Below are positions 56,908 to 64,000 of a DNA stretch of 64,000 bases, piece after piece. The stretch comes from Proteus sp. FME41 (GTDB taxonomy: Bacteria > Pseudomonadota > Gammaproteobacteria > Enterobacterales > Enterobacteriaceae), in NCBI RefSeq assembly GCF_014897315.1, contig NZ_JABUYL010000002.1, positions 1 to 64,000 of the forward strand, read 5' to 3'. Each line of letters opens with the position of its first letter. The stretch's first letter is position 1. The notes beneath the pieces are model-generated. The model searched no databases. It worked only from the letters and a program-made list of their open reading frames with translations, and was not told the origin of the DNA. Made by a program: the position numbers and the translations under genes.

Positions 56908-58308
56908 ATGGATTTCATCACAAATATGTTAAGCGCTATAAATGGCGTGGTGTGGGGAGTGCCGATGCTTGTTGGTATTCTCGGTATTGGTCTTTTTATG
57001 CAGTTTCGGCTTGGTTTTTTACCTATTCGGAAGTTGGGTACGGGGTTTAAGCTTTTATTTGAAAAAAATGATAAAAGAGGTGAAGGGCAAATATCGCCAT
57101 TTAATGCATTAATGACGGCACTGTCAGCAACGATAGGAACCGGTAATATTGCTGGTGTTGCAACCGCAGTTGTATTAGGGGGGCCAGGTGCATTGTTTTG
57201 GATGTGGATGACTGCGTTAGTGGGGATGGCAACAAAGTATTCTGAGGCCGTATTAGCCGTACGTTTTCGTGAAGTAGATAAATACGGAAACTATGTAGGT
57301 GGCCCAATGTATTACATCAAGAATGGTTTGGGTAAAAATTGGGTTTGGCTAGGCACTGTTTTTGCTGTTTTCGGAAGCTTTGCTGGTTTTGGTATTGGTA
57401 ATACGGTACAAGCCAACTCAGTAGCCGATGTATTACAGAGTAATTTTGGAATTTCAACCACCATTACTGCCATTGTACTCGTAGTTTTAGTGGGGGCAGT
57501 TTTAATTGGGGGAATTAAACGAATCGCTGATGTTGCGGGTAAATTAGTTCCCATTATGACGGTGGGTTATTTTGGTGCTGGTATTGTTGTTTTGGCACTT
57601 AATGCAACCGCTATTCCTGATGCCATTGTGTTGATTGTTAAGTCTGCATTTACGCCAGTTGCAGCACAAGGTGGCTTTGCGGGGGCGGCCGTTTGGGCTG
57701 CGATCCGTTTTGGTGTCGCGCGTGGTGTTTTTTCTAACGAAGCAGGATTAGGTAGTGCGCCTATAGCACACGCAACAGCAAAAACACAAAACCCGGTCCG
57801 CCAAGGTTTGATTGCAATGTTGGGTACCTTTATTGATACCATTATTGTCTGTTCTGTTACAGGATTAACGATTGTTATTACGGGACAATGGTTAACAGGA
57901 CAAAGTGGAGCAACATTAACTGCCGCCTCATTCTCTATCGCTATTCCGGGCGGTAACTATATTGTGGCCATTGCATTAGCCATTTTTGCATTTACCACTA
58001 TTTTAGGTTGGAGTTTTTACGGTGAGAAATGTGTGCAATATCTTTTTGGACCTAAAGCTATTATGCCATTTCGTATTGCATGGCTGATTGCATTACCGGT
58101 GGGGGCGACACAATCATTAGAGTTTGTTTGGTTATTGGCTGATACCCTTAATGCAATGATGGCTATTCCTAACTTAATTGCATTAGCCTTATTGAGCCCC
58201 GTTGTTTATCGTTTAACAAAAGATCATATAAAAGACGTTAACGCTGATAATATTGGGTTAGATAAAGAAACTCATTCAGAGAACAAAAAAGAAGCTGAGG
58301 CAGAGTAA
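56908..58308 (+). CDS. Alanine/glycine:cation symporter (AgcS family)
   Basis: The 466-residue membrane protein has the AgcS motifs: GIGLFMQFRLGFLPIRKLG, FNALMTALSATIGTGNIAGVATAV, GPGALFWMWMTALVGMATKYSEAVLAVRFRE, GGPMYYIKNGLGKNW and GVFSNEAGLGSAPIAHATAKT. It takes up alanine or glycine with sodium or protons. A terminator follows at 58345-58385. Confidence 0.92.
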   Translation: MDFITNMLSAINGVVWGVPMLVGILGIGLFMQFRLGFLPIRKLGTGFKLLFEKNDKRGEGQISPFNALMTALSATIGTGNIAGVATAVVLGGPGALFWMWMTALVGMATKYSEAVLAVRFREVDKYGNYVGGPMYYIKNGLGKNWVWLGTVFAVFGSFAGFGIGNTVQANSVADVLQSNFGISTTITAIVLVVLVGAVLIGGIKRIADVAGKLVPIMTVGYFGAGIVVLALNATAIPDAIVLIVKSAFTPVAAQGGFAGAAVWAAIRFGVARGVFSNEAGLGSAPIAHATAKTQNPVRQGLIAMLGTFIDTIIVCSVTGLTIVITGQWLTGQSGATLTAASFSIAIPGGNYIVAIALAIFAFTTILGWSFYGEKCVQYLFGPKAIMPFRIAWLIALPVGATQSLEFVWLLADTLNAMMAIPNLIALALLSPVVYRLTKDHIKDVNADNIGLDKETHSENKKEAEAE

Positions 58309-58344
58309 CTCGTTCTTACTTATTGGTTAAGATAAAAATACAAT

Positions 58345-58385
58345 AAAAAACCGTATGCAACTTAGAATTTGGCATACGGTTTTTT
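58345..58385 (+). terminator. Terminator after the AgcS symporter gene
   Basis: AAAAAACCGTATGC (58345-58358) pairs with GCATACGGTTTTTT (58372-58385), a 14-base perfect stem ending in a T-run. Confidence 0.88.
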
Positions 58386-58427
58386 ATGGTGATAACCTAA
58401 AGTGTAAGAAATTACAGATAATAAAAA

Positions 58428-58445
58428 GCCTTCTGGGGAGAAGGC
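58428..58445 (-). terminator. Terminator after the aldehyde dehydrogenase gene
   Basis: GCCTTCT and AGAAGGC form a seven-base stem with a four-base loop. On the minus strand it is followed by TTTTTATT. Confidence 0.8.
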
Positions 58446-58497
58446 AAAGAGATGAGTATAGATATTATATTTATAAGAATTTTGAAAAGAGATAAAT

Positions 58498-59979
58498 TTA
58501 TTCTTTCATGCTGATAAAGATGTTTTTCACTTGGCTATACGCATCTAGCATCATTTTATGTGTTTCACGACCTAAACCTGACTTTTTATATCCCCCAAAT
58601 GGGGCGTGAGCAGGAAGTTCATGATAAGTGTTAACCCACATACGGCCCGTTCTTACTGCTTTTGCAACACGTAAGGCACGGTTAATATCTTGTGTCCAAA
58701 CACCACCACCAAGTCCATATTCTGAATCATTTGCCATTTCGATCACTTCATCTTCATTTTCGAATGGAATAACACACAATACAGGCCCAAAAATTTCTTC
58801 ACGAGCAACCCGCATTTGGTTAGTCGCATTGATGATAATGGTTGGACGAACAAAGAAGCCGTCATCATAACCTTCACCTGTAATGCGTTCACCCCCCGTT
58901 AAAATAGTTGCACCTTCTTTCTTCGCGAGTTCAACATAACCTAAGATAGTATCCATTTGATCTTGGCTAACTTGTGTACCCATTTGTGTATTAGGATCAA
59001 GGGGATCACCGACACGAATACTCTCAAATTCAGTTTTTAATGCTTTCAAAAATTCATCATGGATATCTTTGTGTAAGAACAAACGTGAACCTGATTCACA
59101 AGCTTGTCCTTGGTTCATTAATATTGCCAATGCTGAGTATTTGACCGCTTTTTTCATGTTCGCATCAGGGAAGACGATATTGGCTGACTTACCCCCTAAT
59201 TCCAGTGTTGCCGGAACCATTTTTTTTGCAGCCGCGGCGGCTACGGTATAACCCACATTGGTTGAACCAGTAAACGCCAGTTTATCAATATCTTCGTGTT
59301 CTAAAATAGCTTGTCCTACAACAGAACCACGGCCCGTAACAATATTAATTACACCTGCAGGTAATATTTCATTTAAAATACGACCTAGCTCTAATAATGA
59401 AAGGGAGGTGAGTGTTGCTGGGTTAATTACCACCGTATCACCCGCTGCAATTGCCGGCGCTAATTTCCATGCTGCCATTAATAATGGGAAGTTCCATGGA
59501 ATAATTTGGCCAACAATCCCAATAGGCTCACGAATAACAAGGCTAATGGTATTTTCGTCTAGGACGGCACTTTCATCGGTATGAGAGCGTATCACGCCTG
59601 CAAAATATCGAAAATGGTCAATAGAGGCAGGTAAATCTATGTTTTTCGACTCATTGAGTGGCTTACCATTGTCTAATGACTCAATCCAAGCAAAGCGTTC
59701 TTGCTCTTGCTCTAAGCGATCTGCAATTTTTAATAAGAGGGCTTGACGCTCTGCTGGTGATGTTTTGCTCCATGTTTTGAATGCCTTACGAGCAGCCGTG
59801 ACTGCACGGTCAATATCTTCGGCACTTCCTGATGGGTATTCACTTAACAATTCACCTGTTGCTGGGCTATAGGTTTTGGTTGTTTTTTGCGATGTGCTAG
59901 TTACCCATTCTCCTCCAATTAGCATTTTGTAGCTTTCTAGAGGGCGAAATTCTGATGGAACATTATTTAATTTAATCAT
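58498..59979 (-). CDS. NAD(P)-dependent aldehyde dehydrogenase (acetaldehyde dehydrogenase-like)
   Basis: The 493-residue protein has FAGVIRSH, GIVGQIIPWNFPLLMAAWKLAPAIAAGD, FTGSTNVGY, LELGGKSANIVF with the general-base Glu, and NQGQACESGSRL with catalytic Cys294. The cofactor motif that is usually KPxE reads NPAT (Asn186), so the Lys that contacts the adenosine ribose is missing. This may shift cofactor preference. It oxidises an aliphatic aldehyde to the acid. It is a single gene on the minus strand with its own terminator. Confidence 0.9.
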   Translation of the reverse strand: MIKLNNVPSEFRPLESYKMLIGGEWVTSTSQKTTKTYSPATGELLSEYPSGSAEDIDRAVTAARKAFKTWSKTSPAERQALLLKIADRLEQEQERFAWIESLDNGKPLNESKNIDLPASIDHFRYFAGVIRSHTDESAVLDENTISLVIREPIGIVGQIIPWNFPLLMAAWKLAPAIAAGDTVVINPATLTSLSLLELGRILNEILPAGVINIVTGRGSVVGQAILEHEDIDKLAFTGSTNVGYTVAAAAAKKMVPATLELGGKSANIVFPDANMKKAVKYSALAILMNQGQACESGSRLFLHKDIHDEFLKALKTEFESIRVGDPLDPNTQMGTQVSQDQMDTILGYVELAKKEGATILTGGERITGEGYDDGFFVRPTIIINATNQMRVAREEIFGPVLCVIPFENEDEVIEMANDSEYGLGGGVWTQDINRALRVAKAVRTGRMWVNTYHELPAHAPFGGYKKSGLGRETHKMMLDAYSQVKNIFISMKE

Positions 59980-60337
59980 TTTTAATCTCCAATGTAGGGG
60001 TGAGCATCATTCAAACTTATAGTTTCATTTTGTAATACTCGTGCTAATAACATATATCAAATGAAATAATTTGATTAGCTATTGATGCAATAGGTGATAT
60101 TAACTATAAAAAATAGTAATGAATATTACTGATTTAACAAAAATGAATAAACTTAATCGTTTCATCTCTCAGTCTTTATACGATTAAACAAAAAATACCT
60201 ATCAGTTATTCTTAAATATTTTTTCTTATTTACTCGTCAATGAGGTAATGCGATTAATCAATCTGTTTAAAAAATAGGTTTTAGATTTATGTGAAATCAA
60301 AAGATAAAAAAAGAGATATTAAAAGATTTACTAGAAA

Positions 60338-60351
60338 TTGCGTTAGATCAA
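60338..60351. promoter_or_regulatory. FNR-like site upstream of hcp
   Basis: TTGCGTTAGATCAA matches the FNR consensus TTGAT-N4-ATCAA at eight of ten positions, with a perfect right half. It is about 128 bases upstream of the hcp start. Anaerobic activation of hcp-hcr by FNR is established in E. coli. Confidence 0.6.
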
Positions 60352-60408
60352 ACAACATTTAAATTGTTCAATATTGCACTTTCTCTCGGATAAAAATGGC
60401 GTATCCTT

Positions 60409-60431
60409 ATGTTGCATCTGGAATGCAACTT
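60409..60431. promoter_or_regulatory. NsrR operator upstream of hcp
   Basis: GTTGCAT (60411-60417) and ATGCAAC (60423-60429) form a palindrome centred on base 60420. In the 11-1-11 frame of NsrR sites it agrees with the consensus at 17 of 22 positions. It lies about 40 bases before the hcp ATG, as expected for repression released by nitric oxide. Confidence 0.8.
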
Positions 60432-60471
60432 ATAAAAATAAAGCGTTATCTCTTATTAGAAGGAATACGAT

Positions 60472-62124
60472 ATGTATTGTGTGCAATGTGAACAAACAAT
60501 GAAAACGCCTGTAGGTAATGGTTGTGCCTATGCGCAAGGTATGTGTGGTAAAACGGCAGAAACATCTGATCTTCAAGATTTGCTGGTTGCAGTATTAGAA
60601 GGGCTTTCAGCGTGGGCATTAGCGGCGCGTAGTGTCGATATTATTGATCATGATGTAGATAGTTTTGCACCTCGTGCTTTTTTCTCTACATTAACTAACG
60701 TCAATTTTGATTCTGATCGTATTGTGGGTTATGCGAAAGAAGCTATCTATTTCCGCGAAAGTTTGAAGTCTCGTACATTAGCAAAAAATGCCGCGATTCA
60801 AGTGACAAATCCAAGAGCCGAAATTCAATTAGCAGGTAACGATTTAGACAGTTTACAAAAACAAGCCCAGCTTTTTGCCTTAAATGGTGATAAAGCAAAA
60901 ATTGGCGACGATCTTCATGGTTTACGTATGCTGTGTTTATATGGCTTAAAAGGGGCGGCTGCTTATATGGAGCATGCGCATGTTTTAGGTCAATATGATA
61001 ATGAAATTTATGCAGAATATCACCATTATATGGCGTGGTTAGGTACTGATCCTGCTGACATGAATGAATTATTAGAAAGTGCGATGGGCATTGGTCAAAT
61101 GAACTTCCGCATTATGGCAATTCTAGATAAAGGTGAAACCCAAGCTTACGGAAACCCAACGCCAGTAACTGTGAATGTGCGTCCGATTGCGGGTAAGGCT
61201 ATTTTAATTTCAGGTCATGACCTGAAAGATCTACAAATGCTGCTTGAGCAAACTGAAGGCAAAGGCATCAACATTTATACTCATGGTGAAATGTTACCAG
61301 CACATGGCTACCCAGAACTGAAAAAATACAAACATTTAGTGGGTAACTATGGTAGCGGTTGGCAGAATCAGCAAATCGAATTTGCGAAATTCCCAGGCCC
61401 AGTATTAATGACATCAAACTGTATTATCGACCCTAATGTGGGTAATTACGGTGACCGTATCTGGACACGTAGTATTGTTGGTTGGCCTGGAGTGAAACAC
61501 ATTACTGGTGATGACTTCTCTGACATGATTGAACAAGCACAATCATTAGACGGTTTCCCATACAGTGAAATTGAGCATTTAATTACGGTTGGTTTTGGTC
61601 GTGAAACCTTGTTAAATGCGGCTGATACAGTGATTGATTTAGTCTCACAGAAAAAATTACGTCACGTTTTCTTAGTAGGTGGATGTGATGGTAGTCGTGG
61701 TGAACGTAGTTACTACACTGATTTAGCAAGAGAAATTCCACAGGATTGTTTAATTATGACATTGGCTTGTGGTAAATACCGTTTCAATAAATTAGATTTC
61801 GGTACCTTGGAAGGCTTACCACGCTTACTTGATGTGGGTCAGTGTAATGATGCTTACTCTGCGATTATGCTAGCCGTTAATCTAGCTGAAAAATTAGGTT
61901 GTGGTGTAAATGACTTACCATTGTCTTTAATTTTGTCTTGGTTTGAGCAAAAAGCGATTGTTATTTTATTAACATTGCTTTCGCTAGGCGTGAAAAATAT
62001 TTATACCGGCCCAACAGCACCTGCGTTCTTAACGGACAATCTGCTGGCGGTGTTAAATGAGAAATTTGGTATGCGTTCTATCACTACACCAGAACAAGAT
62101 CTTAAAGATATTCTTTCAGCTTAA
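60472..62124 (+). CDS. hcp: Hybrid cluster protein Hcp
   Basis: The 550-residue protein begins [12 protein letters not shown] and has Cys3, Cys6, Cys18 and Cys25, the CX2C-X11-C-X6-C spacing of the enterobacterial [2Fe-2S] form. Hybrid-cluster ligands appear in [39 protein letters not shown] and [11 protein letters not shown]. Hcp reduces nitric oxide or hydroxylamine and takes part in protein S-nitrosylation during anaerobic growth. It forms an operon with hcr and has FNR and NsrR sites upstream. Confidence 0.95.
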   Translation: MYCVQCEQTMKTPVGNGCAYAQGMCGKTAETSDLQDLLVAVLEGLSAWALAARSVDIIDHDVDSFAPRAFFSTLTNVNFDSDRIVGYAKEAIYFRESLKSRTLAKNAAIQVTNPRAEIQLAGNDLDSLQKQAQLFALNGDKAKIGDDLHGLRMLCLYGLKGAAAYMEHAHVLGQYDNEIYAEYHHYMAWLGTDPADMNELLESAMGIGQMNFRIMAILDKGETQAYGNPTPVTVNVRPIAGKAILISGHDLKDLQMLLEQTEGKGINIYTHGEMLPAHGYPELKKYKHLVGNYGSGWQNQQIEFAKFPGPVLMTSNCIIDPNVGNYGDRIWTRSIVGWPGVKHITGDDFSDMIEQAQSLDGFPYSEIEHLITVGFGRETLLNAADTVIDLVSQKKLRHVFLVGGCDGSRGERSYYTDLAREIPQDCLIMTLACGKYRFNKLDFGTLEGLPRLLDVGQCNDAYSAIMLAVNLAEKLGCGVNDLPLSLILSWFEQKAIVILLTLLSLGVKNIYTGPTAPAFLTDNLLAVLNEKFGMRSITTPEQDLKDILSA

Positions 62125-62181
62125 TCGTTTAATTCATCATCATTGCCGGAGCCTACGGGCTTCGGTAAGGAATCAATATCC

Positions 62182-63186
62182 ATGACGATGCCTACTTCCC
62201 TTTGTCCTAATCGTATGCAAGTTCACTCAATAAATCAGGAAACCCCTGAAGTGTGGACACTGAATTTAATTAATCATGACTTTTATTCTTATAAACCAGG
62301 TCAGTTTGCACTGGTGAGTATTAATAATAGTGATGAAACTATGCGCGCTTATACTATTTCATCTTCTCCAGGATTAAGCCCATTTATCACCTTAACCATT
62401 CGCCGTTTAGAAAATGGGGTGGGCTCAGGTTGGTTAACATCACAAGTCAAACCGGGTGATTATCTCTGGTTGTCTGATGCCCAAGGTGAATTTACTTGTG
62501 CTGGTAAAGAAGGTGCACGCTATTTAATGTTAGCGGCTGGATGTGGTATCACTCCGGTGATATCGATGACACGTTGGTTGTTAAATAATCAACCCAAGGC
62601 AGATATTACAGTTATTTTTAATATTCGTGAACAAAGCCAGTTTATTTTTGAGAAAGAGTGGATCGAATTAGCAAATGCTTATCCCTATAATCTGAATTTT
62701 ATTATGATGTCTAAATTACCTGATAATAAAGGGTTATTTAGTGGACGTATTTCTCAAGAAAAATTAACAGCATTAGTGCCTGATATCGCAAGTCGCACCG
62801 TGATGTGTTGTGGCCCAAACAGTTATATGGAAGACACCGGACGTTTTGCAAGAAATCTTGGCGTACCTGCTGAGAATATCTTTATGGAACGTTTTGGCGA
62901 TGAACCTGTTTGTGTTGATGAAAATGAACAATTAACCATGACAATTCGCCATCCACTATCACAAATTAAAGTGCCTGTGGGCGTCACTTTATTATCCGCG
63001 ATGGAAGAAAATAAAGTTCCCGTCTTTGCCGCTTGTCGTGCAGGAGTTTGTGGTAGTTGTAAAACGCGCCTTGTTAGTGGTGATTATGATGTTACTAGTA
63101 CCAGTACATTAACGCCTGAAGAGATAGCTCAAGGCTATGTCTTAGCATGTAGCTGCCGTTTAAAAGGTGATGTTGAGCTCGCATAA
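62182..63186 (+). CDS. hcr: NADH oxidoreductase Hcr, electron donor for Hcp
   Basis: The protein has about 334 residues. It combines an FAD-binding domain (MRAYTISSSPG), an NAD-binding domain (LMLAAGCGITPVISM, MCCGPNSYMED) and a C-terminal plant-type [2Fe-2S] ferredoxin domain (CRAGVCGSCKTRLVSGDY ... ACSC). It passes electrons from NADH to Hcp. The start at 62182 is preferred, with AAGGA upstream, over a TTG further 5'. A second ATG six bases on is also possible. Confidence 0.92.
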   Translation: MTMPTSLCPNRMQVHSINQETPEVWTLNLINHDFYSYKPGQFALVSINNSDETMRAYTISSSPGLSPFITLTIRRLENGVGSGWLTSQVKPGDYLWLSDAQGEFTCAGKEGARYLMLAAGCGITPVISMTRWLLNNQPKADITVIFNIREQSQFIFEKEWIELANAYPYNLNFIMMSKLPDNKGLFSGRISQEKLTALVPDIASRTVMCCGPNSYMEDTGRFARNLGVPAENIFMERFGDEPVCVDENEQLTMTIRHPLSQIKVPVGVTLLSAMEENKVPVFAACRAGVCGSCKTRLVSGDYDVTSTSTLTPEEIAQGYVLACSCRLKGDVELA

Positions 63187-63231
63187 TCTCTTTTTTATTA
63201 AACTCTTTCCTTCTATTTTTCTGTTTTTTTA

Positions 63232-63259
63232 CCCTGTTAATTTATTAACGGGGTTTTTT
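63232..63259 (+). terminator. Terminator after hcp-hcr
   Basis: CCCTGTTAA (63232-63240) and TTAACGGGG (63245-63253) form a stem with one wobble pair, followed by TTTTTT. Confidence 0.85.
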
Positions 63260-63458
63260 ATGTCTATTCTTCCCATTAAATGTGGCATTAATCCGGAAAA
63301 TACCCTCTTTTATTTTAATTTAAACCCTGTTTTTATTTATTTAGAATAATAAAAATATTGAAAAGGGTGATTTCATGAAAATATATTTTAATGAGTGGGG
63401 AGTTTCCTTATAAACATTCTGCTATTATTTAAGTTATTGATTGGGTAAGGGGGGGTAT

Positions 63459-63794
63459 ATGAAAAAATTGTTAGTTATTTGTTTATTGGGTGTCATGTTA
63501 TCTGGCTGTGAAAAATCTCAACAAACCCTTGATGGCTCTAATGTAGAGTCACTACGTATGTCAATTGTTGAAATGCGTAATTCTCTCCCCCTTGATGAGC
63601 AAATACGTTTTGACGAAGCAATAGAATTGGCAATGCTTAATGATATTAACTTTAATGATTTAGTGATTGCTGGTCGTCATAATAATGCTGATCTAATCAC
63701 CCGAAAAATGTGCCAGTCATTAGATGGTAAAACGGTAAAAGAGATATTTTCACAAGCAGAAGAAATAAGAGTACAAAAATTAGCATTTAAATAA
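63459..63794 (+). CDS. Small lipoprotein (DUF6694-like)
   Basis: The 111-residue protein starts MKKLLVICLLGVMLSGCEKS, a lipoprotein signal with lipobox LSGC. It continues LDGSNVESLRMSIVEMRNSLP and a Lys-rich end. The pattern LDGS...SLPxxEQxxFxxA resembles DUF6694 lipoproteins, whose function is unknown. The ATG at 63459 follows a purine-rich AAGGGGGGG ribosome binding site. It stands alone, with about 270 bases of non-coding DNA before and 200 after to the window end. Confidence 0.75.
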   Translation: MKKLLVICLLGVMLSGCEKSQQTLDGSNVESLRMSIVEMRNSLPLDEQIRFDEAIELAMLNDINFNDLVIAGRHNNADLITRKMCQSLDGKTVKEIFSQAEEIRVQKLAFK

Positions 63795-63958
63795 TCAATT
63801 AATAAACAATTTATCTCTTTTTATACGATGTAAACTTTCGTAGGAAAACTTTACTCCTTTTTATATTTTCTTTTCGAATGTAATTATATTATTTAATTAT
63901 ACGGTGAATATTCTGACTGCTATTTTTCAATAGAACTTAAACAACATCGTTATCGTGC

Positions 63959-63986
63959 TTTTCATTATAGAGTGAGTGGTTATAAT
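63959..63986 (+). promoter_or_regulatory. Strong promoter with GC-rich discriminator at the right edge
   Basis: TTTTCA (63959-63964), a 16-base spacer and a perfect TATAAT (63981-63986) are followed by GCGCCGCGC. A consensus -10 followed by a GC-rich discriminator is typical of stable RNA and other stringently controlled promoters. The gene it serves lies beyond the window. Confidence 0.6.
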
Positions 63987-64000
63987 GCGCCGCGCATTCG

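Larger units (their letters stand above)
59980..60471. other. Divergent control region between aldehyde dehydrogenase and hcp
   Basis: No gene lies in these 490 bases. The right part holds an FNR-like site and an NsrR operator for hcp-hcr, listed separately. The left part should carry the aldehyde dehydrogenase promoter but shows no site I recognise. Confidence 0.6.

Noticed and set aside
59258-59584. 108-residue plus-strand frame
   Set aside because: It is the complement of the conserved aldehyde dehydrogenase core and shows no start signal.
63167-63349. 60-residue frame after hcr
   Set aside because: It overlaps the hcr end and spans the terminator, with no ribosome binding site.

Overview
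The window looks like a piece of a Proteus chromosome, most likely from the P. vulgaris group. The strongest evidence is a 1020-residue protein that I recognise as nearly the P. vulgaris chondroitin sulfate ABC endolyase, with its paralogous ABC exolyase beside it. The DNA is low in G+C, and the other genes (tss operon, clcA, tehB, hcp-hcr, yceI, kch) are ordinary for Morganellaceae and other Enterobacterales.

Left part (1-16.9 kb): a minus-strand type VI secretion operon runs tssB, tssC, tssK, tssL, an OmpA-domain gene, hcp and clpV. It is followed by two tandem DUF3304 immunity genes, a Tle1-type phospholipase effector and the first codons of vgrG, which is cut by the window edge. The OmpA-domain gene is broken by a one-base frameshift in an A-run. 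Upstream of the operon are an orphan S24/CI-type repressor with matching operator repeats, and a phospholipase D-family protein that may be another effector.

Middle part (16.9-47 kb): a very complete system for glycosaminoglycan (chondroitin/dermatan/hyaluronan) use. A rightward minus-strand cluster encodes a Tat-exported sulfatase, an OmpG/KdgM-like porin, a classical autotransporter and the two ABC lyases. A plus-strand operon encodes AgaR, KbaZ, AgaS, a mannose-family PTS (IIB, IIC, IID, IIA), AgaA, KduI, KduD and a GH105 unsaturated glucuronyl hydrolase. A divergent minus-strand operon encodes the radical-SAM sulfatase-maturating enzyme, a Sec-exported sulfatase, a DUF2264 protein, KbaY, KdgK, Eda and a DJ-1/PfpI protein. 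Lyases and sulfatases act outside or in the periplasm. The disaccharide probably enters through the PTS and is split in the cytoplasm. The uronate half goes through KduI-KduD-KdgK-Eda and the galactosamine half through AgaA-AgaS-KbaYZ. CGAAAG/CTTTCG repeats of the AgaR type, each beside a CRP-like site, precede all three transcription units. A hok/sok-like type I toxin-antitoxin locus lies between the converging aga operon and lyase cluster.

Right part (47-64 kb): mostly housekeeping or accessory single genes. These are a GNAT acetyltransferase, a minimal trimeric autotransporter, an RpiR regulator, a small membrane protein, cytochrome b561-yceI, a periplasmic penicillin V acylase-like hydrolase, a Kch-like potassium channel, TehB, ClcA, an AgcS symporter, an aldehyde dehydrogenase, hcp-hcr and a lipoprotein. 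Clear NsrR operators precede tehB and hcp. The last bases contain a strong promoter with a GC-rich discriminator whose gene is outside the window.
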